Positions 32,601-42,959 of a stretch of 64,000 nt of DNA are shown here, one piece after another. How positions within the stretch are numbered: position 1 is the first letter of the stretch; each line of letters begins with the position of its first letter. Below the pieces are notes generated by a model. It saw only the letters and a list, made by a program, of their open reading frames with translations. It had not been told where the DNA came from and did no database searches. The stretch comes from Pectinophora gossypiella (taxonomy: Eukaryota > Arthropoda > Insecta > Lepidoptera > Gelechiidae), in NCBI RefSeq assembly GCF_024362695.1, contig NW_026063250.1, positions 434,001-498,000 on the forward strand, read 5' to 3'. The translations under genes were made by a program, and so were the position numbers.

Positions 32601-32992
32601 TCAAAATTCTAGATTAAGTAAATTAAATTCATCTTTTTTGGGGTTATGTATACGTTTTTACAATAAAATACCAGATAATATTTTAAATTTGTCAGAGAAT
32701 AAATTTAAAGCTCACGTGAAGCTTACTTTATGTAAAAAAGCTTATTATAAGATTAATGATTACCTAAATGATAAACATGTCTGGTATTAAATGTGTTCCT
32801 CTAGTTATTAAATAACTTGTAATGTACCCTCATTGATTTAAAAGATGTGTTGCTGTTGCAGTTTCTTGTCATTTCTTCTCCTCAGCCATAACACCTTGCG
32901 AAATGACGTAAATTCAAAATGTTACATTGACCTTCAACAAGTTTATCCATGATAATTACGTTGAATAAATGATTCTGATTCTGATTCTGATT
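29683..32992 (+). mobile_element. 5'-truncated non-LTR retrotransposon (CR1/Jockey group) inserted in the Helitron gene
   Basis: Left boundary follows 'taacaacagaac', right boundary is a (GATTCT)n tail at 32971-32992 followed by 'actttggtgcc'. The two flanks join to restore the helicase reading frame, with only AC shared between them, so the target duplication is 2 bp at most. The element has about 216 bp before its ORF and no ORF1 (gag-like) gene, as expected for 5' truncation. AATAAA occurs at about 32964 just before the tail. Confidence 0.85.
29899..32790 (+). CDS. Non-LTR ORF2: AP endonuclease plus reverse transcriptase, intact, 963 codons
   Basis: Residues about 20-235 form an APE-type endonuclease: HQNIQG near the start, ITEHWL, VVAVYRPP, VCGDFNVDL, and SDHSGQL with the catalytic His near residue 225. 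Residues about 490-760 form the reverse transcriptase: IPLFKSG, NYRPVSILPVLSKIFEK, CDLSKAFDCVDH, PQGSILGPFLF and LFADDTSL with the catalytic FADD near residue 687. A thumb and C-terminal tail follow (VFLGITVDSKLQW, YGILLWG); there is no RNase H. Motif spellings point to the CR1/Jockey group (Daphne-like by recollection). No stop or frameshift in 963 codons indicates a recent insertion. Target-primed reverse transcription in the nucleus is the family mechanism. Start taken at the first ATG; the true start may differ because the 5' end is truncated. Confidence 0.9.
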   Translation: MYHEWYFIFKLDNKTKEKLGILKLVHQNIQGFSGKELDVELFLETFFIDILCITEHWLKDYELLFGFKNYHFASAFCRKIKIRGGSLIFIRNSLKYKERKDITGLSIEGTMEISCIETEKHIVVAVYRPPYSANFTVFESVMENVLKVISKSNKAIIVCGDFNVDLYEVDSITTRFLSLFTSFNLVNIFMEPTRITETTASCLDNVFCNCDFQDNSMLNCFKSDHSGQLVSFPVLKNVQKIKFRTRPITDTRIDKYRNSLISNLPCPNFDTDNPDDFYRDFFTIIHKEFENNFPQKVVTNSQSFKFSDWATVGIRKSRNTLYSLYEEKTYTHTDSFKSYVKNYSKIFRRVCYTAKQMHISSKIKTADNKIKAVWQVINSETKASKPRELEYNIESGTGLVKQDKDVAEVFDKFFTNIPVKTTESLRSSPVQADILLKSNVTACTELFDFKRVDPSSIVKVFKQLKLKTSKDLWGLSVKLMSSVIDILAPYLAYIFNMSVENGTFPNLMKISKVIPLFKSGTKSDPTNYRPVSILPVLSKIFEKIILDQLLCHFNLNNLLHSQQFGFTKGRSTTDASVTFVRHIFDAWEESQNAVGVFCDLSKAFDCVDHETLLLKLRHYGLNNGALSLLNSYLGDRIQKVQINSTTSSGSHVQMGVPQGSILGPFLFLVYINDLPYVVQNQADIVLFADDTSLIFKIDRKLEELDEANSAVSQVLSWFTVNNLVLNAKKTKCIKFALPNVKKVNNNIKINDENLDFVEHTVFLGITVDSKLQWGPHIVSLAGKLSSAAYAVRRIRQLTDVPTARLVYFSYFHSVMSYGILLWGRAADVETIFIIQKRAVRAIYNLRCRDSLRELFKEINILTVASQYIYENIMYVRKNVSLLPRNCERHTYNTRNKNKIVVQNSRLSKLNSSFLGLCIRFYNKIPDNILNLSENKFKAHVKLTLCKKAYYKINDYLNDKHVWY

Positions 32993-35900
32993 ACTTTGGT
33001 GCCATTTACTAAGCCGTCCGCGAAACTAAGATTACGCGTAATTACACAAACACATTCTAATTTTAATTGTAAGTCGAAATCTGGAACACCTTGTGGTCGA
33101 AGTGTATGTAAAAATTCGGGACTAAAATATACTTGATCAGCGTTGTCGCTTAAAACTTTGTCTATTGCATAAAAATGTAATACTTCTCCTGGTAGTTTGT
33201 CTAAAATAACGGCATTCATTTCTCTAACTGCATCGTTACGGGTGCATAGAATCGCTCTGAAGGAGCATACGCCTGGCTCAGTAAGGGTAACTTCTGGGAA
33301 TACAAAATCAATTAAATCTTCTAATTCAGTAACATAATCAATGGATTCAAGTTGGACTAATTGCAAATCATTATTATTTGTTTCTAACCTAAGAGTAGGT
33401 AATAAATTTGAACCCAGTTTTAAAAGAAAATCTGCATACTGTGCGTCATCCTTACATCTCTGTGAAGTTACCAAACTAAATTTTTTTAATTGTTTCCAAA
33501 TAGGTGAAGTTTTTAGTGACGCGTTTAATATATCAAAATTCGTTCGTGCTTCTGGGACTACAGGAGGAATTTGACGAAAATCTCCAGCAAAAATAATTAT
33601 TTTAGAACCAAAAATTTTGTCTGACCTCATCAAATCCTGCAATGATCTATTTAATAAATTTATAAGGTATTTATGAGCCATCGGCGCTTCATCATACACA
33701 ATGAGATTAGAATTATAAATCAATTCAGCTCTTTGAGTACCATTAGAGATGTTCCAGTATCCGCTATCATCTAATAGATGTAAAGGAAATCTAAACAAGG
33801 AATGAGCCGTCATTCCGTTTGTGTAATTTTGAGCAGCAATTGCAGACGATGCACAGGTTAAAACTATACCTTTAAGGTTACCGCGGATATATGCAGTTAT
33901 GACCTTCAATAAAAGCGTTTTCCCGGTGCCGGCGGGACCATCGATAAAAATCGCACAGTTGTTGGATTCTCGGTAAACACTATCAACACAAAGCTTTTCC
34001 ACGTAATCGAATACGGCACGTTGATCGGGAGATAACTGTGGCAACCACTCTTCTACGTATGATTTCAAACTATCTAAATCATATTCAGTGCGTTCCCTAT
34101 CCAACTCCGTTGACCTATAAATTACTTCCGGCAAACCTTGTTCTATTAACGAAGTTCCGTGTCTGCGTAGCATTCTATCTATTTGAATGAGGCACATGTT
34201 AAACGCGTTTTCTTCGTCATCTGGCACCCTGTAAAGGAAATCTTCGGCCAATTGACGTTTGTAAGTGTTCCACAGTGACGCCACTGAGGCACCATTAACA
34301 GCCAGCGTTACAAAAAAGCTACGAAGTCGTGGTCCGGTTAAAAAAGTGGAAGCTTCTTCCATAGCCCGTTCATATTCGACTGCGTCGTCCGCAAGTCCTA
34401 CGAATTTGGCAGCTTCTTGAAAAGTTTTGCAATTTGGACCTCCAATTTGGAGTAAATCCGCGAAACTACGACAAGGGTAAACACTTAAAAGAAGTCTTAA
34501 AAAGAACTGTTCACCTCTGTTCGGCGCGACCCAAAATAGACGCGCGACGAGCTCACCCCGCATTCTCCGCGTAAGAAATTTGCCGTTTTGCATTTGCACC
34601 GCCTGAACTGTCTTTAAACAAGGATCTTTCGCATGAATGTTATAATTTTCAAAAAAGTCTAAGTAGGATACCCGATCAAACTCCTCAGTTAAAGGCCTAC
34701 TGAAATAGTCTAAAAGATCTGAACCTGCATTATTAACTGCCTCGTTCGCGTGGCCAGGCTTAAAAAATACCGAATTTTGATCGGGCAAATGTACTGTTAA
34801 CATTTTTACCGTAGGGTTCCTAGCTACAATATCAAATTCGAGAACACGCCACGCTGCTTCGCTAGAACTAATATATCGCTTAGTGACATATTGTTCGATT
34901 TCATCCTCACGATGTTCTTCATCAACAACGGCAATACGGGCTTCATCAGGTCCTTTTGTCATATATTTAAATAAATACTTAATTATAGCACGCTGTGTGG
35001 ACACTTCTAAATTTATGTGAGCATCATATTTTAGGAGAAGAGCAGGATTATAAGGAACGACCCACAAATCATTAACTATTACGTCTCTGCCGCGATATTT
35101 AATAATCGCCTGATTTTTACTATTGCGACGTAAATGTATAAAACCTCTATCGTCACTGAAGGTGACTGGTGTTTCTTTTTTTGGAAAATATTTTAAACAG
35201 TTTTTTTTTTCACTATTCCAACACGGCAAATTAGTTCGGTAAGGAGGGCCGCATGGACCGTGTATCATGTGATCCATGACAACTTTGTATAATAAAGTTT
35301 GTGCTGGATCAGGTATGGTAGCTCGAACAAACTTATCAATATCCAGACTTTCTACTGGTCCACCACCTTCCACTCTAAAAGCAATATGCGCATGTGGTAG
35401 TCCTCTTTTTTGGAACTCTATAACATGCATTATATAAACAATTTTTCCGAACCATTTACCCGATTTTAAATCTTTTAATAACTCTCCGAGTTTTAAGTTG
35501 AAAACTCGAGCACAAGTAAGGGGGTCTTTTGATCGACCTGATAATGTTGAATTTTTTATTTCAGGCCAGTTGGGGTTACATGTTAAAGTTAAAAAATATG
35601 ATGGTGGACCTAACCTGTTTACCATTGCTATAGCATCCAGGTATTTCTTTTTCATGTATCGTGGACCCCCTGTGAATGAGCTAGGTAAATAAATTTTACC
35701 AGGTTCTACTCCACCTTCTCCTAAAATAAACTCGTCATTAATTAATTCTTGGAGTGGAGCTACTCTTAGCCTGTTTTGTTGTTTTGTTTGGCTATTTTTC
35801 AAAAACCGCAAGCGTTCTTCTAAAATTCTACAAAACATATCGACTAACCACTCTTCAGATAAACGACCAAATATGCTAAATCGCGATTCGGATAAAAGTA

Positions 35901-38175
35901 AACAACGGACATATTTAACCTGATTAAGCTTATTGCCCTTATTATCTCTCATATCTGGATGCCAACCAGTATTTCCGTGAGGATATAAGAGAGGATACTG
36001 GAAAGTCTCGTATAAGGAATCCATTATATCTATTGTTCGAGGCCTACCGTCTGCTATCTTTTTGACTACAATACAGCGTGGAGAAAATTCTTCGCGGTCT
36101 GTACTAATAATTGCGGCAATTTCTTGACCAACAGGTTGATCTCCGAGGATGTTACCGTGAGTCGCACGAGTAGTTTTTTCGAACTTCAAGAAAGCTTCTG
36201 ATGATACCTCTAAACTTAACCTTCTAAAACAGTTTATATATGGATTAACTGTGTGCATGAACCCTGTAATCATTCGAACTACCGTTTTATCTAAACTTAA
36301 TTCGCCAGCTAAACTCTCTCTTTCGCTACTGTCATTTATGTAAAAATTAATATTATTAGGACTTTCATTGTAAGACAAATCAAAGATACGGTGGTAAATA
36401 CGTCCTTGAATTTTTAGAAAAGATATACCTTTTGGATGATGGTAACCATGGGAAACACCTAATGCCGAAAATGCAAAAATATTATTGTAAGCGCGTGGTC
36501 TATTTAAAAAAGCTGAATTTGAATAAAATTCTTCATTTAATGGGAGAAAATTCTGAACGTTATAATCACCTGAATGACAACACCATTGTCGACGAGATTT
36601 CTCTTCTTCGAACAATGGAGCATTACAATTTGGACATCTATATGTTTTATCAGACAGAAGCGACGTATTTTTTAAATTATATAAGCGAATAGTGCTGAGT
36701 TCATGTCCCTGTTTTTCACCTATTAAATTTTTTGAATATCTTAGCGGTATTTCTATGTTACGACAATTTTCTGTATATCTTTGTGCTGCTTTTTTGTTAA
36801 TTTCGGGGTGGAGCTCGTAATAACGTTGAACGGCCGCGCGATGAACGTCTGGGTTGTTCTCGTTATAACGTTGAACGGCCGCGCGATGAACGTCTGGATT
36901 GTTCTCGTTATAACGTTGAACGGCCGCGCGGTTAATATCTGGATTGCGTTCGTTATACCGTTGAACGGCCACGCGGTTAATGTCTGGATTGCGTTCGTTA
37001 TACCGTTGAACGGCCGCGCGGTTAATGTCTGGATTGCGTTCGTTATACCGTTGAACGGCCTCGCGGTTAATGTCTGGATTGCGTTCGTTATACCGTTGAA
37101 CTGCCTTGCGATTAACAGCTGGGTTTTTCATTGTATATTTCCTTACAGCTTCGCGATGCGCATTTTCTTTACTCGGTTTTCGTCCGCGTTTCTGTTTTTT
37201 GGGTCGGCCGCCTTTATTTTTAACGCATGGGTTTTCGGCTTGATTACCAATTCTTTCTAATAGGACAACTGGTTTTAAAATTGACAATTTCAAATCATTT
37301 GTAGTGTCATAAACATCTACAGGATTTGAATCAACTTTCAATTTACTATCAAAATTTTGCACAGAGGTTTTAATCGGGGCCAGTGTTGACTGATAGTTTA
37401 TCAAAATAGAATCTAAAGTTTGATTCACATGTAATGGTGATGATATTAAATCTATTAAAATGGACTGTGACGTTTCGGAACTAACCCGCGATTCATTTTG
37501 CCATATAAGGTCGTCATTTAGTACTCTTAATCTTGTCAATGAGTATTCGGATCCGTCGTAAATTTCATTCGCGAGCAAAAGTTTTGCTAGGGCTTCGGTT
37601 GTATTACATTTAAATAAACGTGCTACGTAAGGACCGTCCTCAGGCTTGCCCTTTCCTATATTAATGTTTTTGCTGTTAACCGCATGGCTGTTAAAGAAAT
37701 AATATTCACCATTAAACCGCCAAAAACTAAAAGTATAACCCTGACCCGTAAACAATATGCTATCGGTACTGTCGTTGTGATTTGTATTGTTTACATTATA
37801 AGCGAATTGCGAATCGATAGTATAGTCATTAGTATTAAAAAACACTCTGTTGTCCAATATATTCTTTAAAGTTAATAAACCTATGTCTTTATTCGCGGAA
37901 GTCGTAGGATACGTATTAGAAATAATCCAGTTGTCCTCCATGCTAACTATATGTACGACGTTATCCCCGACGCGAAGCTCATTGGGTAATTCATCTGGCA
38001 TAAAATAACTGATACCCCTCTGAAGTAAATATTTTAACTGCATGTAAAGTGTATCCCCCATTTTTAAAATTTTATCAATTTCGCCAGTAGTGAAAGATGC
38101 GCGATTATGGAATACAGAATAAATTGAAGCGCATGCTGAGATAACCGTACATTGCGAATTGTTACCTTCATACAT
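32993..38175 (-). CDS. Autonomous Helitron Rep-helicase, main part (3' end displaced by insertion)
   Basis: 1,700+ codons open. Order: residues 1-230, cysteine-protease-like region with GNNSQC (Cys near 9) and a SHAVNS His near 164; about 320-338, basic GGRPKKQKRGRKPSK, AT-hook-like; about 340-470, eight or nine 15-residue repeats (RYNERNPDINR type); about 510-540, CPNC...CC zinc finger; about 700-1100, Helitron N-terminal and Rep region with LTCNPNWPEI, HUH motif PHAHI near 927 and paired tyrosines KYLFKYMTKG near 1064; about 1380 onward, Pif1 helicase with GPAGTGKT near 1410, VYDEAPMAH near 1492 and GDFRQIPP near 1532. The frame runs into the non-LTR tail after NGTKV, adding a few foreign residues before a stop at 32956. 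The ATG is unlikely to be the true start: the frame stays open upstream through HQGSD to an 'ccttag' acceptor-like site, so a 5' exon is probable. Confidence 0.9.
36781..37135 (-). repeat. 45 bp coding repeat in the Helitron gene
   Basis: DNA period 45 ('cgttgaacggccgcgcg' spaced 45 bp) encoding the RYNERNPDINR-type repeats. Neighbouring units are almost the same at the DNA level while the outer units are diverged, indicating in-frame expansion or contraction. The antisense strand is open for 159 codons across it only because of the 45 bp period. Confidence 0.85.
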
Positions 38176-38909
38176 ATCGGATCCTTGGTGTGTTAGACCT
38201 AAGGAATCAGTAAATGTTAGATATTAATATATTTAAAAGGTAAGGTAATACATATTATTGATACCCCTACTGACATTATTAGGAAAAAAATAAGAAAATT
38301 TTTGATATATTTCGTGCTATCTAAACAAAAATATGATCCAAACTGGTTCTAGGTAATAGGCATTTTTTTTACAAACCACTATAGGCCAAGGCCTTAACCT
38401 TAGTGTGAACAAAAAAATTAAGCTTACGGTGCCGATAATTAGCCGATACCAATCATTTAAAGTGCTAATATTTAGGCGGTTTACCCTACATAGGTACTCT
38501 CAATTCAATTATCAATAGTATCATTCTCCAACGAACTATATTTTAATAAAAAAAATAATTCACCGATATAATTACAGGGATTGCAATTATTATTATATGA
38601 GAATTAAGTTACCTACCTATTATTAAAAAAATAATAAGAAACTAAGCATAAAGGTAACATTTCAATCGGATCGATAAACCTAGGTAATTTGTAATTGTTG
38701 TTATAAAATATTTAGAAAACATGTCGATTTATTACACTGCATTTGACTTTGAAGTAACCCTTACTTAAATAAAGGATTATAGAGTTTGTTCTCTGCCTAC
38801 CCCAGTGGAAAATAGGCGAGATATTATGTATGTATGCAATGCAGCACTCTATTGACGGAATATTTCGGAGATTTAATAAAAATTACAGTAAAACGTAATA
38901 AAATATAGA
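38176..38909 (-). other. Upstream region of the Helitron gene, with a candidate 5' terminus
   Basis: No further long ORF. On the minus strand A|TCTATATTTTATTACG begins at 38909. The TCTATA start after A resembles the 5' end seen at 28314, so this may be the autonomous element's 5' end, about 730 nt upstream of the long frame. Weak evidence; the match is only about eight bases. A fragment of the 'ctctgcctacccc' interspersed repeat sits at 38785-38835. Confidence 0.3.
38785..38835 (+). repeat. Fourth copy of the 'ctctgcctacccc' repeat
   Basis: 'gttctctgcctaccccagtg' then 'ggcgagatattatgtatgt'; only the 3' part is present. Confidence 0.5.
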
Positions 38910-38989
38910 TAGTGTTGCATCATAAGTAGTGTGATATTATTTCAGACTAATATAGGTGAAGTATGTATATTTGTTAAAAAATAAAAAAC

Positions 38990-39050
38990 AAAACCAGGCA
39001 AGTGTGATTGGGACTCGCGCACCTGAGGTTTCGTCCACAGAAAAGGTAAG
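38990..39050 (+). repeat. Degenerate interspersed repeat ('gactcgcgcac' type)
   Basis: 'ggcaagtgtgattgggactc' followed by 'gcgcacctgaggtttcgtcc'. I recognise the pattern from many lepidopteran intergenic repeats; here it is diverged and short. Confidence 0.35.
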
Positions 39051-40840
39051 TAACAGAAAATTCTGATGACGAAATTCAAGTATATAAGACGATTGAGTTC
39101 AACATTACTTAAGCTATAGGCATCAAATAAAGAATAATACTACGTTAGAATAGTCTGACTCGCTCGTACTTATGCGTTAGACGTGTATCTATAATACATA
39201 CTTACATACACAGAATTTTCCTTTATTAACCTTTTCCGTGGACTTAACTTTAGGTATATATACACAATAATGTAGTATAACAGTATAATATGCCTACATT
39301 ATATTTTACTGACTGACTTCAAAATCTGTCAAATACAAAGTCAGAAATAATATTTAGTTGAACACATTAGAATCTAAATTTTGAAATTACTTTCTTTAAC
39401 AAAACACTGGAATATAACATGTCTTATAATTTGTTTAATGTATGTAGTGTCCGACACACCCTTGACCGTTTTCCAATTTTCTTTTAATTTACGCTCAAAC
39501 CATTAGTAATCATACTTACTTAAGCTCTAAGCCTCTATTAGTATAGTCTAAACACAAGGTTCCTAATTTTTAACTGTTTTTCAACCATAGTTGAAAATTT
39601 CTAAACCAATTTTGATGAAACTTGCATTCTTTCCTATGTTGGACGATACTTAATCCCATAAACAAGCATTATTGCAATACGATTTGTAGTTGCTAAGAAA
39701 TACATGGACAAACATACATGCATATATATGGAACTTGGCACACATTACAATATACATATGGGTCAAATTGAAAACCTTTTTTTTGAAGTTGGTGAAAAAT
39801 GGAATTAGATTAGTTTCCTTCAGTCCCCACCACATGGTCATCAAGATATATAACCATATTCAAAATACCTATAGACAAACCTACATACACTCTTTGACAT
39901 TAATTTAAAAAGTTTCTTGTAGACAAATGTTATTTATTATAGCATTCAAACTTTTTTTTTCAGATAAACTAAATACTTCAAAGCTTCGATATCTCTATAT
40001 CTATATACTTACTTTATAACTTGTTTGATATAATTTTGTAATAAATAGCTGTGTTATATAATTAAGTAGGTAACTTTATAATAATTTTGTTACCTAATTA
40101 CTTCACTTATTTCTATAATACTTAGATAGTTAAAATATCTTATAATATTATTATAACATTGGTTATTGTTCTAATTAACCATCTGTAGTGACTTGTCAGT
40201 TTAGATAAAATACACTACTTGTTCTACACATAAAACAGACATACTTATTTGGCTTTTTCACGATTTTAGAGAAAGGTTTAACTTTTCACACAGTATATTA
40301 AGAGAGTAACTGCTATAGCATAGAATAAGTAATAATACTATGGTCATAGGTTAACTTTTGTGTGTATTATAATTTGTTACAAATCTACTTATTACAGGTC
40401 ATCTAATGAGTGATGTTACTGTTGTGCTACAACATAGGTTGTTGTCAAACCAGAATCACACTTGGATTGTATAATTCAAAAAGGATTAAATCTTATTATT
40501 ATCTATGTCCATCCATCCATCTATCTATAGTCGTCCATCTAAATTTATCATAGGTTAACTAACTTACTTTATATACCTACCAACCTACTTAAATATTCTA
40601 AAAAATATTAATAGTAATTAACTACCTATTGCCGATTCTAGTCACACAACATAAGTAGGGGCAATGCAATTGATTTAAGTAGGTACCTAATGCCTGTTAA
40701 GTAAAGTTTTTTTCCATGGCTGATGTCAAGCGGCTATTTTAGACATAATCATCATAAAATCAATCGACGTTTCGTAAAATGGATTTAACATAAAAAAATG
40801 TGTGCATTAAGTATGAAGGTCGTTAAAATCTAAATAGGTA
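39051..40840. other. AT-rich DNA, probably intron or intergenic
   Basis: No repeat or exon could be supported. If the minus-strand exon at 40846-40960 belongs to an active gene, this is its following intron. Confidence 0.35.
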
Positions 40841-40845
40841 CTTAC

Positions 40846-40960
40846 CGGCACCGATGCAGGCGGCAGCAGCAGTCTTGTCGTAGAGGCCCTGCTGCTCGTC
40901 GTCGAGGCGACGGCGAAGCATTGTAGAGCACGATGGAATTTCAACGCTTGAACGCTTCAT
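40846..40960 (-). CDS. First coding exon of a host gene (unidentified), with splice sites
   Basis: Minus strand: 'tgtttacag' acceptor directly before ATG at 40960, 38 codons plus one base, then donor gtaagtacc. The product starts MKRSSVEIPSCS and includes MLRRRLDDEQQGLYDK. Base composition (about 57% GC) contrasts sharply with the AT-rich surroundings, as expected for a selected exon. No domain is recognised. The next exon (lower coordinates) was not found in this window. A 5' non-coding exon with its own donor lies at 41232 upwards, and E2F-like sites lie in and upstream of it, so a cell-cycle or replication role is possible but is inference only. Confidence 0.6.
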
Positions 40961-41231
40961 CTGTAAACAAACCACTTCTGTACTATTTGTGTTTATCTAA
41001 TAGACAATAAAATAAGAATTACTTATAGCTTTTAAGTAGGTAGGTACTTACCTTTTAATGTTTTCACTTTCATTATGTGAAAAAGAGAAAATCAGTACCT
41101 ACAGAAAGTTAAAGATCTTACAATTATAATTGTTTATATGGCTAACTTTTTTACGATTTTAAAGATTACCTTATTATATACCTATATATTTAAAAATAAT
41201 TGTTAAATTATTAATAACAAAATCGACTTAC

Positions 41232-41330
41232 CTTTGGAAATCTTGAAATACAAGTGAAAAAACGCTTGTCACTTTTTCGCGCCAACGGTTTCGGTACTGA
41301 ATTTACTTTTTTTTCCATGAGACTAACAAA
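41232..41330 (-). other. Putative 5' non-coding exon of the same gene
   Basis: Minus-strand 'gatttccaaag' followed by gtaagtcg at 41231, a full consensus donor. An intron of about 270 nt would join it to the ATG exon. The upstream limit is not visible; 'ttggcgcgaaaaagtgac' within it overlaps an E2F-like site. Confidence 0.4.
41275..41283 (+). promoter_or_regulatory. E2F-like site TTTCGCGCC
   Basis: Matches the TTTSSCGC consensus exactly. It lies within or just upstream of the proposed 5' exon of the minus-strand gene. Confidence 0.4.
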
Positions 41331-41527
41331 GACATTCTGGCAAAGCAGATTCAAACAGCCAATATCGAAAAATATTGAGGTACTTATTTACTTCACTTGG
41401 TCGCATAGATGTCGATGGAATTAATAAATTAGCAATATAAAATCTGATTGCTTTTTTTCACTTCAGTACCATTTAAGTTTTTAAATAAGCAACGAAGATT
41501 GAGTATTTTCATTAATTTCTCCGTGGT

Positions 41528-41541
41528 TTTTTGGCGGGAAA
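41528..41541 (+). promoter_or_regulatory. E2F-like site TTTTGGCGGGAAA
   Basis: Textbook E2F site including both flanks (TTTGGCGGGAAA core). It is about 250 bp from the first site, between the minus-strand gene and the proposed plus-strand gene, so it could serve either. Confidence 0.5.
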
Positions 41542-41675
41542 GTTGTTTTTTTCATTGAATAATCTAAAAATTTAATACGAAGTGACTAATCGAAAAACAT
41601 TCGCTTTAGTGTTATTATATTGGAAAAATAATATAAATATAAAGTATAAATAAATATTCAATAAACAAAGTAGTA

Positions 41676-41772
41676 CTATCTATATTTTCGCTTCGTGCCA
41701 AGAAGCCGCTTCATAACTCGAAAGTTTATGCGAACATTCCAGGCTACGTTTCCCAAAAAAAAATATAGATAG
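41676..41772. repeat. 97 bp hairpin-capable segment with 13 bp inverted ends
   Basis: CTATCTATATTTT at 41676-41688 and its inverse at 41760-41772. Interior is 'cgcttcgtgccaagaagcc' and following, not itself palindromic. Could be a very short MITE or chance. Confidence 0.35.
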
Positions 41773-41975
41773 CGCTATGTATCCATGGGCGATGGCGCAA
41801 AGAAAACCGGTTAATAATTTGAGTTTATGGCCTCAGGAAATTAGAATCCCCCCGTGTGAGACCGCGCTATTATAATAGAAGATGAGGCTAAGGCATAATA
41901 TCTTAGCGTAACCTGTGGATTCCATTGCCTACCGATTTGAAAAAATGAAAATACGTTTATTGTTTTTAACGAATT

Positions 41976-42085
41976 TAACGTAGTATAAGTATAGTATAGT
42001 ATAGTAGTGTAGTGTGTGTGTGTGTGTGTGGTGTGTAGTGTGTGTGTGTGTGTGTGTGTGTGTGTTGTATAGTAGTGTAGTATAG
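41976..42085 (+). repeat. (TG)n microsatellite with (TAGTA)n borders
   Basis: Two uninterrupted TG runs (about 42013-42029 and 42039-42064) separated by 'gtgtgtagtg', flanked by 'agtatagtatagta' on the left and 'agtagtgtagtatag' on the right. Confidence 0.9.
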
Positions 42086-42507
42086 TTTTATTTGGCTGTA
42101 TGGGTTATGTTTCCTTTGCCTGTTCTATGGACGAAATAACAAAAAAAAAATGAACGTAGTTTATTATTTACATTTTTTTGGTCTCGTTTCGTTTCTCAAG
42201 TTCTTTGATATTTTCCTACTTATTTCCTATTTTGTTACAATTTGTAGCTTACAAGTTCATCGAATCGAGCCCTACTTCCCCGTTTTTGCGTCGGCATTCT
42301 ACTGTAAAAACTTCCAGAACCATTATGTATTTTGGAAAGAGCTGATATGATAAAAAGTTTGTCTATAATGTGCGTTGATAAATTCTAATGTAAGTAACAT
42401 ATAATCAAATGACTAATGTAAGTAACATATAATCAAATGATACTGTTATTATAAAGTTATTTATTTATAGGTGTTAGATGCTGATCGACTTTGTCATACT
42501 AACTAAG

Positions 42508-42692
42508 AGATGCAAGCAACAATAACAAGTCTCTTAAAGAATGTTCCAGTCCAGAGAGTTGGAAACAATTATTGTGTCTGTATAAGTTGTGGAATATCTT
42601 TGCACAGGCACTCAAAAAGACAAACTCACAGGCCATAGGCTTATGGAAAAAAGGGTTAAGTGGTATTATATTGAAAAACAAATATCAGACAG
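42508..42692 (+). CDS. Candidate internal coding exon of a plus-strand host gene
   Basis: A frame opens after 'actaag' near 42508, runs 61 codons plus one base and ends at CAG followed by gtaata. The product includes SSPESWKQLLCLYKLWN and ends NKYQT, with ordinary globular composition. Joining to the acceptor 'tttgctttcag' at 42959 gives Asp-Ala-stop straight after the junction, so this would be the last major coding exon. The upstream splice acceptor is poor, and no earlier exon was secured. No family is recognised. Confidence 0.35.
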
Positions 42693-42959
42693 GTAATAAA
42701 ATATTAAGAATTTATATTGTGTAAGAGCCATTTAAAACTTGTATGTGTTTCAATCATAATTGTTATAATTTCAATTTAATGTTGGCAATGTTTCAATTCA
42801 ATCCCTACATATTAAATAAATAATATTGTTACAATCAAGTATATTGTGCAATATAAATACATTATTGTATGTGTTTGAAGCACCTAATTTGTATTTATTG
42901 GTTCCATAGGATCGTCAAAACTACAATTAAATTTTAAGAACATTCATATTTGCTTTCAG

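Noticed and set aside
36781..37260. 159-codon plus-strand ORF
   Set aside because: Antisense of the 45 bp repeat in the Helitron gene; open only because the period is a multiple of three.
42150..42350. 66-codon hydrophobic ORF as a membrane peptide
   Set aside because: Hydrophobicity follows from T-rich DNA; no supporting context.
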